Positions 1-8,226 of a stretch of 22,692 bases of DNA are shown here, in pieces. The DNA comes from SAT2750 sp964476375 (lineage in GTDB: Bacteria > Planctomycetota > Planctomycetia > Pirellulales > Pirellulaceae), in NCBI GenBank assembly GCA_964476375.1, contig CAYYZW010000015.1, forward strand, positions 1 to 22,692, in the 5' to 3' direction. The first letter of the stretch is position 1. Every line of letters begins with the position of its first letter. The notes under the pieces were generated by a model that did no database searches, was not told where the DNA came from, and worked only from the letters and a program-made list of their open reading frames with translations. Both the position numbers and the translations under genes were made by a program.

Positions 1-36
1 CGGGCAAGCAACAAGGTAATAGCACAACGGATAACG

Positions 37-1215
37 ATGAAAATAGCTTACCTGGACTGCATGAGCGGCATTAGCGGGGACATGACTCTGGGGGCCCTCG
101 TGGATACCGGGATACCCCTGGAGGCGATCCAGGCGGGCATCGATTCGCTGGGACTTCCCAGTTGCAGGCTCGTCTCGGAGGATGTCACGAAAAACGGGAT
201 GCGGGCGACCAAGGTCTCCGTCGAGCACGAGCCAGAACATGCGCACCGCCATCTCCACCACATCACCGAGATGATTGCTGGCAGCACCTTAACCAGCTCC
301 CAGCAGGACCTGGCAGTACAGATCTTCACCCGGCTAGGGGAGGCCGAGGCAAAAGTCCATGGAACAACTATCGAGAAGGTCCATTTCCATGAGGTCGGCG
401 CGGTGGACTCGATTGCGGATATTGTCGGATCGGCGATCGGATGGGACCTGCTGGCTGTCGATCGTATTGAGTGCTCGGCAGTACCAACCGGGGGTGGATC
501 CATTGAAATTGCCCACGGCCGTGTGAGCATACCTGCGCCGGCCACGGCAGAACTACTCAAGGGAATTCCCCTGGCACCGAGCGACGTGCAATCGGAGCTG
601 ACAACTCCAACCGGTGCTGCCATCCTGGCCACCCTGGTTGACCAGTTTGGCCCCCTACCGGCAATGGTCGTCGATTCGATCGGTATCGGTGCCGGAGACC
701 GTGACCTGGAAAACCAGGCGAACATCCTCCGGCTCCTGGTAGGGAAAGCAAGCAAAACACCTTCTGAAGATGAGATCTGGATCCTGGAAACCAACCTGGA
801 TGACAGCAGTGGTGAGTTGATCGGCCATTGCTGTACGCGGCTGGCAGAAGCCGGCGCCCTGGACGTCTATACCAGTTCGATCCAGATGAAAAAGAACCGA
901 CCGGGCGTCACGCTTACCGTGCTTTGCCATGCCAGCCAGATCGCGACACTTGAACAGATTCTCTTCCGTGAAACAACCACGCTGGGTATTCGCCGCTGGG
1001 CAGCGGAGCGAACCATCGCCACGCGCGAGCCCCACGATGTCACCACCCCCTGGGGGACCGTGGCGGGCAAGCTGGCGAGGCTACCGGATGGGACACGACG
1101 CTTCACGCCAGAGTACGAATCCTGCCGGGCCATCAGCGAGCAGCACGCGGTGCCACTGGCCCAGGTTTACCAGCAGGCCCAGGAAAGCTATGGAGCTTCC
1201 ACGGCCGATAGCTGA
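37..1215 (+). CDS. larC: LarC, nickel-pincer cofactor biosynthesis (nickel insertion)
   Basis: LarC-family protein (formerly DUF111), 392 aa, full family length as one uninterrupted frame; some lactobacilli split it into larC1 and larC2. In the known pathway LarC uses CTP to insert nickel into pyridinium-3,5-bisthiocarboxylic acid mononucleotide, giving the cofactor of lactate racemase and related enzymes; it is cytoplasmic. Visible family blocks are the N-terminal DCMSGISGDM (residues 7-16), VHFHEVGAVDSIADI near residue 116, and TTPTGAAIL. A histidine-rich stretch at residues 64-75 (seven His in HEPEHAHRHLHH) fits metal binding. No LarB, LarE or LarA homologue lies in the window, although the upstream side is cut off after 36 bases. 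The start ATG has only a weak ribosome site. The 3' end overlaps the convergent aminotransferase gene by 28 bp. Family assignment is firm; the client enzyme is unknown. Confidence 0.93.
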   Translation: MKIAYLDCMSGISGDMTLGALVDTGIPLEAIQAGIDSLGLPSCRLVSEDVTKNGMRATKVSVEHEPEHAHRHLHHITEMIAGSTLTSSQQDLAVQIFTRLGEAEAKVHGTTIEKVHFHEVGAVDSIADIVGSAIGWDLLAVDRIECSAVPTGGGSIEIAHGRVSIPAPATAELLKGIPLAPSDVQSELTTPTGAAILATLVDQFGPLPAMVVDSIGIGAGDRDLENQANILRLLVGKASKTPSEDEIWILETNLDDSSGELIGHCCTRLAEAGALDVYTSSIQMKKNRPGVTLTVLCHASQIATLEQILFRETTTLGIRRWAAERTIATREPHDVTTPWGTVAGKLARLPDGTRRFTPEYESCRAISEQHAVPLAQVYQQAQESYGASTADS

Positions 1216-2405
1216 GCCGGCTCAAAGACCCGCTTCAGCAGCGCCGCCATTTTCCTTAGAGACGACCGTGGCATCTGGGGGTAAAGCGGCAGGAAGACCG
1301 TCTTCTCCAGGATCTCTCTCGCTGTTGTCGCATCCAGCTCCTCCCGTCCCTCCGGTGGCGGGACAATGACCAGGCTGCCATGCTGCATGGCATCAAAACC
1401 GCCAGACCGCAGGCACTCGACAACCCTTCCCGGTTCGTCCACCATGATCGGGAAAACCCAGTAATTGCTCTGCCCACTGGCAGACCCCGGACAGCGCAAC
1501 TGGGCCGGTAACTGGGATCGCAGCCAGTCGCCCCTCTCGCGGTGCTGACGCATGCGTGGAGGATCAAAGCGTTCCAGCCGGCGGTGAAGCAGACTGAGCA
1601 GGGGACCCGATGGTTGCTTGCGAAGCCGAGTCAGGAAATTCGATTCGGCAAACCCTCTCGCCGCATTCTTCAGGAGCCCGTCATGGTCCTTGCCGACCAT
1701 GGCCATGGAACGGGAAAAAGTGGAAAAAATCCACCGGTTCGAGAGGCCCATGAGCGCACCGTACTTGAGCAGACGCTGGAAGTAACGCCAGCGAGACTGA
1801 ACCGGATAACCATGTTCAATCTGTTTTATTGCCGCCAGGAGCTCCTCGTCCTGGCACTGCAGCACCCCTCCACCGAGTGCCGTGGATGCCTTGATCGGTC
1901 CAAAACTAAACAGGCTGCAGTCCGCCACGACCGGCCGACCATTGGGAACCCCGTCAAAAGCCTGGGCACAGTCTTCCACCAGCAGCAGATCGTGCTCTCG
2001 AGCGAATTCCTTGACCGGTGCCAGGTCCACCTGTCCACCAAACAGGTGGGCAACCACCACCAGCCGGGTACGGGAACTCACGCCTCGCCTGAGCGCATCG
2101 ATACTGGGAGCCAGCGTGTCAATATCCACATCCACCGGTACCGGGACGAGACCATGTTCACGGACGATACGAACCATGCCCTCAATCGTCAGGGCACTCA
2201 TCAGAACCTCACTGCCGGCAGGCAGTTTCATGGCCTGGAGTAACAGGTCAAAACCGGTGCGGACCGAGAGGCAGACGAGTGCGTCATCCCTCGCAGACCA
2301 GTTGTCCTCGATCTGGGTACGTCGGGACCGTTGTGGAACGCTACATCGCATCAGCGCGTAGTTCAAATCGAACCAGCTCATATCAACGCGTTTTCGAACC
2401 CACAT
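1188..2405 (-). CDS. DegT/DnrJ/EryC1/StrS-family PLP-dependent aminotransferase
   Basis: A 405 aa protein of the DegT/DnrJ/EryC1/StrS fold-type I aminotransferase family, which usually aminates nucleotide-linked keto-sugars or similar carbonyl compounds with PLP. The PLP-phase motif VEDCAQAFD and the segment SFGPIKAST, whose lysine is the expected Schiff-base residue, are both present; ALGGG follows as in family members. The N-terminal region (RTGFDLLLQAMKLPAGSEVLM) matches the usual substrate-pocket entry. The substrate cannot be told: no sugar-nucleotide genes are adjacent. The start at 2405 has a purine-rich AGAGGGG directly upstream, slightly close; an internal ATG at 2381 lacks any such site. 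The 3' end overlaps larC tail to tail, so antisense transcription across both ends is possible. An inverted-repeat structure lies about 70 bp upstream of the start. Confidence 0.88.
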   Translation of the reverse strand: MWVRKRVDMSWFDLNYALMRCSVPQRSRRTQIEDNWSARDDALVCLSVRTGFDLLLQAMKLPAGSEVLMSALTIEGMVRIVREHGLVPVPVDVDIDTLAPSIDALRRGVSSRTRLVVVAHLFGGQVDLAPVKEFAREHDLLLVEDCAQAFDGVPNGRPVVADCSLFSFGPIKASTALGGGVLQCQDEELLAAIKQIEHGYPVQSRWRYFQRLLKYGALMGLSNRWIFSTFSRSMAMVGKDHDGLLKNAARGFAESNFLTRLRKQPSGPLLSLLHRRLERFDPPRMRQHRERGDWLRSQLPAQLRCPGSASGQSNYWVFPIMVDEPGRVVECLRSGGFDAMQHGSLVIVPPPEGREELDATTAREILEKTVFLPLYPQMPRSSLRKMAALLKRVFEPAQLSAVEAP

Positions 2406-2477
2406 ATCCCCTCTACCCGTCTGCTGACTACGGCTGAACCTCCAGGCCCCGACAGAAAAACCAGCCCGGGTTCTATC

Positions 2478-2521
2478 TGTCGTGTTCCTGCCAGTTTAAC
2501 CATTGCAGCAATGACACGACA
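2478..2521 (-). repeat. Nested inverted repeats upstream of the aminotransferase gene
   Basis: An 8 bp perfect inverted repeat, TGTCGTGT (2478-2485) and ACACGACA (2514-2521), encloses a second palindrome, CATTGC-A-GCAATG (2501-2513), which abuts the right arm. It sits between the panB stop and the aminotransferase start, about 73 bp upstream of the latter. It may be a protein-binding operator, a leader RNA structure or part of a terminator for panB. No T-tract follows on the minus strand, so a simple intrinsic terminator is unlikely. The symmetry is seen in the sequence; the role is inferred. Confidence 0.4.
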
Positions 2522-2616
2522 ATTCGCTTCTTCGCTACAAAGAGGGCCGTGATGTAGCTGTATTCATACTACACTTCATCCCCATTGGCACCTGTCTGTA
2601 TCTGCCATCCCGATCC

Positions 2617-3411
2617 TTACTCATTGTAACTCTGATCCGGCCCCGGGAATGTACCCTTCCTGACTTCATCACAGTAGTGGGAGACGGCCCTGTCGACGGA
2701 TTCTTTCAGGTCGGCATGCGGCTTGACGAATCGCGGGACGTGGCCGGTAGTCAGGCCGACAAGGTCATTGGTAACCAGTACCTGCCCATCACAGCCTGCA
2801 CCGGCTCCAATACCGATCGTGGGAATCTCCAGGGCCTCCGTCAGCTGCTGGGCCAATGGCGCAGGGATACACTCCAGCACTACAGCAAATGCCCCGGCAC
2901 CCTCGGCCGCCCTGGCATCGTCCATGAGTTTTTTTTCGTCCCGCTGGACCCGGTAGCCTCCCATCTGCCTCACACTCTGGGGTCGCAGCCCGACATGAGC
3001 CATCACCGGAATGCCGGTCTGGACAAGTGCTTCGATCGTGGCCGCCTGTTCGACCCCTCCCTCCAGCTTGACGGCCTGGCAGCGTGTCTCCTTCAGTACA
3101 CGGGCCGAAGCGGCAACCGCCTGGTGCGCGCCGACATGGTAGGTGGCGAATGGCAGATCCACGACTACCAGGGCCCGCCGAACTGCTCTGCCCACCATCT
3201 CGGCGTGATAGATGATCTGGTCAAGAGTGACCGGCAGCGTTGTTTCATGTCCCTGGACCACCATGGCCAGGCTGTCACCGACCAGGATTCCATCCACCCC
3301 GGAGCTATCCAGCAGCGATGCCATCGTGTAGTCGTAGGCCGGCAGCATGCAGATCTTCTGACCGGCGCTCTTGAGGGCTGCAAACTGGGTTACCGTGATC
3401 ACGTCATTCAT
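2617..3411 (-). CDS. panB: 3-methyl-2-oxobutanoate hydroxymethyltransferase
   Basis: PanB (ketopantoate hydroxymethyltransferase) transfers a hydroxymethyl group from 5,10-methylene-THF to 3-methyl-2-oxobutanoate, the first committed step of pantothenate and coenzyme A synthesis. The 264 aa length is typical. It is a cytoplasmic TIM-barrel enzyme. Signature blocks are VGDSLAMVVQGHETTLPVT (residues 45-63; Asp/Ser metal and substrate region), VVDLPF, AVKLEGG, MAHVGLRPQSV, and the strongly conserved PTIGIGAGAGCDGQVLV near residue 196. The ribosome site before the ATG at 3411 is weak (AGAAAG). No panC or panD is adjacent, but the window also encodes a type III pantothenate kinase, a later step of the same route, in a separate unit. 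Assignment is very secure. Confidence 0.96.
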   Translation of the reverse strand: MNDVITVTQFAALKSAGQKICMLPAYDYTMASLLDSSGVDGILVGDSLAMVVQGHETTLPVTLDQIIYHAEMVGRAVRRALVVVDLPFATYHVGAHQAVAASARVLKETRCQAVKLEGGVEQAATIEALVQTGIPVMAHVGLRPQSVRQMGGYRVQRDEKKLMDDARAAEGAGAFAVVLECIPAPLAQQLTEALEIPTIGIGAGAGCDGQVLVTNDLVGLTTGHVPRFVKPHADLKESVDRAVSHYCDEVRKGTFPGPDQSYNE

Positions 3412-3654
3412 CGATGTGTCTTTCTGGCCACCCGTGTCCTGCTCCCTCGGGGCAGAAAAACATTGGCGGTGGTGCCCAAACTACCTGCCACGGGGGCTTT
3501 TCCTCTGGCCAGTCTCATCATACCGGCACGAAATACACTGGCACGGAGTTCAAACAGGGGGTAGTCTTGTAAGGTAGTGTGCCGGTTTCCCGACCGTTTC
3601 ACCACCCCCCCAAAGGGCTCCTCACCTGGCCCGTTGTGGACAAGGAGAAACTCA

Positions 3655-4464
3655 ATGGCCCAGCCCGTTCGTTCCCGCTTCCAGCTCATTCTGCCACTGC
3701 TTCTGGTGCTCTGCTGGAATGCCACCATACTGGCACAGAACGCCAACCAGGTCCCCAAGAGCAAGTTAACTGGCAAGGCAACCATCCTGGCCATGGACCG
3801 CAGCGGTGTCATCCAGGTCAAGATGGAGAGTGGTGCAAAATGGCTGGTCAAGGTGCCGGAGGACCCCCGCAAGACCGTCGTCACCGGTTCCGCCCAGGCA
3901 AACTGGCTTTCACCGGGCATGTTCGTTAAGTTCACTGCCACCTTTGATGAAAAGGGAGTCGGCCAGCAGCCGATCAACGAGTTGCAGATTTTCATCCCCT
4001 CCAAGGAGGATCCCCTGGGCGCTTTTCGCGCTGCCGGCGGGAATGCGGGCAACCTCTTCGATGACAAGAAGCCGGCCGGCAGTAAACCAAAACCGCAGAA
4101 AGCAACCGTCCGCTTTGATATTGCCGGTCAGCTGCGAGGCATGCGAGACGGCGTGATTTATGTCAACGCGGGAGGGGCGGCACTTCGAGTCCCACTGACG
4201 GAGAAATGTACGATCCGTGTGGCCATCAACGGATTCCAGTTCGGTCGTATCGGTGATTCGGTGACTCTCGACGCCTGGTACTTCACCCCCCAGAAGGCAC
4301 TTGGAAGGGCCATGGCCAATCGGCTCGATATTGTGGCTACCAAGCCTTTTGAACAGGTCAAGTATGAACGCAAGCGTCCAGGCTCCAAGGACAAGCCTGA
4401 AGAGAAGCCTGGCGAAGAGAAGCCAGCGGACAAAAAGCCAGCCGAAGAAAAACCGGCTGGTTAG
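3655..4464 (+). CDS. Secreted protein of unknown function with Lys/Pro/Glu-rich tail
   Basis: No family is recognised. The ATG at 3655 is chosen because AAGGAG sits eight bases upstream and the resulting 269 aa protein begins with a clear signal peptide: basic MAQPVRSRFQ, a leucine-rich core, and a probable cleavage after AQ near residue 28. A GTG at 3577 would add 26 residues ahead of the signal and is unlikely. Two similar beta-rich segments follow (about residues 37-118 and 148-232), both of the type KATILAMDRSGVIQVK / QLRGMRDGVIYVNAG, suggesting a duplicated small domain. The last 40 residues are a low-complexity run of EKP, DKKP and EEKPA units, which may act as a charged linker or wall-interacting tail. 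Its TAG stop shares bases with the TAA of the convergent methyltransferase gene. Confidence 0.75.
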   Translation: MAQPVRSRFQLILPLLLVLCWNATILAQNANQVPKSKLTGKATILAMDRSGVIQVKMESGAKWLVKVPEDPRKTVVTGSAQANWLSPGMFVKFTATFDEKGVGQQPINELQIFIPSKEDPLGAFRAAGGNAGNLFDDKKPAGSKPKPQKATVRFDIAGQLRGMRDGVIYVNAGGAALRVPLTEKCTIRVAINGFQFGRIGDSVTLDAWYFTPQKALGRAMANRLDIVATKPFEQVKYERKRPGSKDKPEEKPGEEKPADKKPAEEKPAG

Positions 4465-5261
4465 CCGGAGCTTTCAGAACGACGGGCAACAACAAGCCAG
4501 CCCACCGCTCGCAGGCTTGGCAGGAACCAGGCCATTTTCATCGGTTCTGTTCCCCGGGGCGATACAGGGATCAACCGGTCGATCTTGAATCCTGCCGTGG
4601 CCAGGTCTCTTCGCAGTTCGCTCCTTCGATATGTATGCAGGAACATGTCCGGCACACCCCGGTAAGAGAAAATCCGGTCACCTCTTTCCACTCCAGGGCG
4701 CAAACAACTCGCCAGCAGGTTGCTGATCAGCAGGCGGCTCCCTCCCGGATCGTACAGGTGGTGCCAGTAATTGTGCACGTGCAGCACCAGTCGTCCCCCG
4801 GGCCGCAGCAGGCGATAGGCATGCTCCAGGAATTCGGATCGAGATCTCCTCCCCTGGATCATCCCGAGTGTGCTAAACATGCAGAGGGCATAGTCCGCTA
4901 CCTGGTCATGGAGTGCATGGAGTTGGACCAGGTTGCAACGCAGGCAACTTATGTCCCCCTCGTGGTGACGTGCCTTGCCAGCCAGTACCCGTAACATGTG
5001 CCAGGAAAGATCGATGCCGATCGTCTTCATGCCCTTGGCGGCGAGGGGCAGCAGGTGCCTTCCAGTTCCACATCCAAGGTCGATCACCACCCCTTGTGGC
5101 GATTCACCACAAACGTCCCTGACCAGCTGCTGGTCGATCTGGAAGAGCCTGTGCTGGGTAAAGTAGTCATCATAATCGACGGCCACCAGTTCCGAGTCAA
5201 GGTAATCCCATGTCCCAGCCGAGACACCGGGGGGCAACTGCCAGGCGGGCCGGTGGCTCAT
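4461..5261 (-). CDS. Class I SAM-dependent methyltransferase
   Basis: A 266 aa Rossmann-fold methyltransferase. Motif I is VVIDLGCGTGRHLLPLA (SAM-binding glycine loop), followed by an acidic motif II region IGIDLSWHML and the post-motif segment YALCMFSTLGMIQGR. LLRPGGRLVLHVHNYWHH matches the usual strand-5 region. The substrate is not predictable; similar proteins act on small molecules or proteins. The start at 5261 is preferred over the in-frame ATG at 5324 because AGAAGGAA lies eight bases upstream, and because the distal ATG lies inside a TATAAT element that looks like this gene's promoter. It faces gap divergently and overlaps the secreted-protein gene by 4 bp at the 3' ends. Fold assignment is firm, function open. 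Confidence 0.85.
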   Translation of the reverse strand: MSHRPAWQLPPGVSAGTWDYLDSELVAVDYDDYFTQHRLFQIDQQLVRDVCGESPQGVVIDLGCGTGRHLLPLAAKGMKTIGIDLSWHMLRVLAGKARHHEGDISCLRCNLVQLHALHDQVADYALCMFSTLGMIQGRRSRSEFLEHAYRLLRPGGRLVLHVHNYWHHLYDPGGSRLLISNLLASCLRPGVERGDRIFSYRGVPDMFLHTYRRSELRRDLATAGFKIDRLIPVSPRGTEPMKMAWFLPSLRAVGWLVVARRSESSG

Positions 5262-5322
5262 GGGAGATTCCTTCTGGGGGTGAATGGCAGGTGGTTGCTG
5301 GTTGCTGGCCCCCGGGAGCACC

Positions 5323-5328
5323 ATTATA
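5323..5328 (-). promoter_or_regulatory. TATAAT -10-like element for the methyltransferase gene
   Basis: On the minus strand a perfect TATAAT lies 62 bases upstream of the chosen methyltransferase start, in the divergent spacer with gap. No good -35 hexamer is seen 16-18 bases further upstream. A transcript starting about seven bases downstream would exclude the distal ATG. Confidence 0.35.
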
Positions 5329-5414
5329 ATCGCTTCCCCTGCAAATCACTGCCGCTAGTTGGATAGCGATGTCGAGCTGAGCCCGCTCAATCGGCCAATC
5401 TTTTCTGTCGGCAA

Positions 5415-5455
5415 CAGAATCCTGTGATGTATATCCAGGTGATAACAGGAATCTG
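5415..5455 (+). repeat. Imperfect 11 bp inverted repeat in the gap leader
   Basis: CAGAATCCTGT (5415-5425) pairs with ACAGGAATCTG (5445-5455) except for one central A-A mismatch, with a 19-base AT-rich loop. It ends about 27 bases before the gap start codon and just ahead of its AAGGAG ribosome site. It could be an operator or a leader hairpin affecting gap expression; neither is established. Confidence 0.4.
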
Positions 5456-5482
5456 ATCACTTTCTTTTCAAGGAGAACAGCC

Positions 5483-6508
5483 GTGGCGATTCGAGTGGCC
5501 ATTAATGGTTTTGGCCGTATTGGCCGTTTGACATTCCGTAACCTGATCCGGCGCAGTGATGAATTTGAAGTCGTGGCAGTCAATGATCTGACCGACAACA
5601 AAACCCTTGCGACGCTGCTTAAATATGACAGCATCCATGGCCGGTTTGACGCCCAGGTCGATCATGACGAGGAAAACCTGGTCGTCAACGGGAATCCCAT
5701 CCGTGCACTTTCGGAACGGAACCCGGCGGATCTGCCCTGGGGTGAGATGAACGTGGACGTGGTGATCGAGAGTACCGGTATTTTCACCTCCCGGGCAACC
5801 GAGGACCGGGCCGGCTATGACACCCACCTGGAAGCGGGGGCAGGCCGCGTGATTCTTAGTGCACCGGCCAAGGACGGCGCCGATTTAACCTGCGTGCTGG
5901 GGGTCAATGATGACCAGCTCAGCAGTGAAATGAAATGTGTCTCCAACGCCAGTTGCACCACCAATTGCCTGGCACCAGTGGCCAAGGTCCTGCACGAGTC
6001 CTTTGGTGTCGAATCGGGATTGATGACCACCGTCCATGCCTACACCAACGACCAGCGAATGCAGGACATGCCTCACTCGGACCTGTACCGTGCCCGGGCC
6101 GGCGCCCAGAACATCATTCCCACCTCCACCGGTGCCGCCAAGGCAGTGGGCCTGGTGATTCCGGAATTGAATGGAAAACTGACCGGCATCTCCATGCGTG
6201 TCCCGGTACCTACCGGAAGCGTTGTCGACCTGACGGTGAACCTGGCGACGGATGTCACGGCAGAGGAGATCAACGATGCTATACGGGTTGCTGCCGAGGG
6301 CCCACTGAAGGGAATCCTCTTTTTTGCCACCGACCCGCTCGTCTCCTCGGATATCATCGATGACCCCCATAGTTCCATCTTTGCAGCAGACTTTACCCAG
6401 GTACTCGGTGACCGGGGCCGGCTGGCCAAGGTCGTGAGCTGGTATGACAACGAGTGGGGTTACAGTTGCCGGACAGCGGACCTGGTTGCCAAGTTCGGAG
6501 CCCTCTGA
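5483..6508 (+). CDS. gap: Type I glyceraldehyde-3-phosphate dehydrogenase
   Basis: GAPDH converts glyceraldehyde-3-phosphate, phosphate and NAD+ to 1,3-bisphosphoglycerate in central glycolysis; it is a cytoplasmic tetramer. The 341 aa length is normal. The N-terminal NAD-binding signature INGFGRIGR (residues 7-15) is present, with Asp35 in VAVNDLTD favouring NAD+ over NADP+. The active-site block SNASCTTNCLAP gives catalytic Cys158, and His185 in TTVHAYTNDQ is the partner base. STGAAKAVGLVIPELNGK and WYDNEWGYS near the C-terminus complete the family pattern. Translation starts at a GTG preceded by AAGGAG. A hairpin-forming inverted repeat lies just upstream. The next gene begins only a few bases downstream on the same strand, so the two are probably co-transcribed. 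No pgk or tpi is adjacent. Confidence 0.97.
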   Translation: MAIRVAINGFGRIGRLTFRNLIRRSDEFEVVAVNDLTDNKTLATLLKYDSIHGRFDAQVDHDEENLVVNGNPIRALSERNPADLPWGEMNVDVVIESTGIFTSRATEDRAGYDTHLEAGAGRVILSAPAKDGADLTCVLGVNDDQLSSEMKCVSNASCTTNCLAPVAKVLHESFGVESGLMTTVHAYTNDQRMQDMPHSDLYRARAGAQNIIPTSTGAAKAVGLVIPELNGKLTGISMRVPVPTGSVVDLTVNLATDVTAEEINDAIRVAAEGPLKGILFFATDPLVSSDIIDDPHSSIFAADFTQVLGDRGRLAKVVSWYDNEWGYSCRTADLVAKFGAL

Positions 6509-6532
6509 CCTCGCATGCGGGAAGTCCTTCCC

Positions 6533-8218
6533 ATGGGATCCATTCACTTTAGCGACATTGACCAGGCTGCTCCCACGATGGAACAGCTACGGGAAGAGTA
6601 CTCCCGGCTGGGGCACCAGCTGGGAGAAGCGGCAGATGAAGCAACGGTGATCGAGGTGATGCAACGTTGGGACACCCTGCGGCGGGAACATGATTGCTGG
6701 ATATCCCTGACCCACCTTCGGTTCCACCAGGACACCACCGATGAGAATTACAAGCGGGCCCGGGAGCACTGCGATCAACTCTCTCCACAATTAAAAGAGC
6801 TGGATATCAGTATCAAGCGATTGCTCGTTAACCACCCACTTCGCGAGCAGATTCAATCGCGGATCGGGAGCCAGGCTTTTGCACTCTGGGAAGCGGAGAT
6901 CCCCACCTACGAACCGATCATCGAAGAGGACGTGGTCCAGGAAAGCGCTCTTTCTGCTCGTTATATCGAGCTGCTCGCCGCGGCCTCACTCGAGTTGCGG
7001 GGAGAAACCCTGAATCTCTCCGGCATCGCCAAGTACGCGGAAAGCCCCGACCGAACATTGCGGCACGAAGCACAGCTTGTTCGCTGCCAGTGGTTCGAAG
7101 AAAACCAGGATCAGCTAGACGAGATCTTTGACAAGCTGGTCGCCCTGCGTCACGGGATGGCCCAGAAACTCGGCTTTGACAACTACGTCGAACTCGGTTA
7201 CCTGCTCATGCAACGCGTCGACTATGACCAGAACGATGTCGCCAGGTACCGCCAGGCCGTTCAGAGCCTGGTGACACCGCTGGGAACGGAACTTCGGGAA
7301 TGGCAGGCTGGGGAACTGGGTATCGAAAAGGTCATGGCATGGGACCTGGCGGTCTTCTTTCCCGACGGGAATCCACTTCCCCAGGGTGATCACGACTGGA
7401 TGATCGAGCGAGCCAAGGAGATGTTCGACGAGATGGGAGGGGGACTGGATCATTTCTTCCATATCCTCTCGGATGGCGGCTTCATGGATCTCAAAACACG
7501 AGAAGGAAAAGCGGGAGGAGGATTCTGCACGTCCTTTGAAACCGTCGGCATGCCCTTCATCTATGCCAACTTCAACGGTACACGAGGTGACGTGGAAGTC
7601 TTCACCCATGAAATGGGGCATGCTTTCCAGTGCTACATGAGCCGGGAACAACCCTGGGTTGATTACCTCTGGCCGACATACGAATCCTGCGAAATTCACT
7701 CGATGGGCCTGGAATTTCTTACCTGGCCCCACATGGAAAAATTCTTCGGTCAACGCGCCGAACAGTTTCGTCAAATACACCTTGCCGGGGCCCTCCTGTT
7801 TCTGCCCTATGGCGTGGCAGTGGACCATTTTCAGCACCTGGTTTACTCGCAGCCAACCGCCTCGGCATCCGAGCGGCATGCCATCTGGCAACAACTCGAG
7901 AAAGATTACCTACCCTGGATGGACTGGGGAGATCTGCCCCATGGCTCCACGGGGGGACGCTGGCAATCGCAGCGGCACATTTACCTCTCGCCCTTCTATT
8001 ACATCGATTACACGCTGGCCCAGACCTGTGCCCTGCAGTTCTGGCTACGAGCCCAGCAGGATAGCCAGCAAGCCATGGATGATTATGTGGCACTCTGTCG
8101 ACGTGGCGGGGAGGCCCCCTTTGGTGAACTGGCAGGCTCGGCCGGACTGGTAAGCCCCTTCCAGGATGATTGCCTGGAGAGCGTCGTCCGGCAGGCACGG
8201 AAATCGCTGCCGGTGTAA
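6533..8218 (+). CDS. M3-family oligoendopeptidase (PepF/thimet type)
   Basis: A zinc metallopeptidase of family M3, which cleaves short peptides in the cytoplasm. The zinc site is THEMGHAFQ (HExxH, His359 and His363 counted from this start), with the downstream glutamate ligand in YESCEIHSMGLEF about 24 residues later; both are hallmarks of clan MA(E) M3 peptidases. The preceding GGFCTSFETVGMPFIYANF and GTRGDVEVF match the family. At 561 aa it is close to usual PepF length. The start at 6533 has GGGAAG at a plausible distance; an ATG at 6515 would add six residues with a poorer site. It begins just after gap, suggesting co-transcription, and ends 8 bp from the convergent fxsA stop, leaving no room for a normal terminator. 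No signal peptide is seen. Confidence 0.93.
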   Translation: MGSIHFSDIDQAAPTMEQLREEYSRLGHQLGEAADEATVIEVMQRWDTLRREHDCWISLTHLRFHQDTTDENYKRAREHCDQLSPQLKELDISIKRLLVNHPLREQIQSRIGSQAFALWEAEIPTYEPIIEEDVVQESALSARYIELLAAASLELRGETLNLSGIAKYAESPDRTLRHEAQLVRCQWFEENQDQLDEIFDKLVALRHGMAQKLGFDNYVELGYLLMQRVDYDQNDVARYRQAVQSLVTPLGTELREWQAGELGIEKVMAWDLAVFFPDGNPLPQGDHDWMIERAKEMFDEMGGGLDHFFHILSDGGFMDLKTREGKAGGGFCTSFETVGMPFIYANFNGTRGDVEVFTHEMGHAFQCYMSREQPWVDYLWPTYESCEIHSMGLEFLTWPHMEKFFGQRAEQFRQIHLAGALLFLPYGVAVDHFQHLVYSQPTASASERHAIWQQLEKDYLPWMDWGDLPHGSTGGRWQSQRHIYLSPFYYIDYTLAQTCALQFWLRAQQDSQQAMDDYVALCRRGGEAPFGELAGSAGLVSPFQDDCLESVVRQARKSLPV

Positions 8219-8226
8219 GTGAGCGG

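Noticed and set aside
1..36. Possible tail of an upstream gene at the window start
   Set aside because: Thirty-six bases are too few to identify a frame or product.
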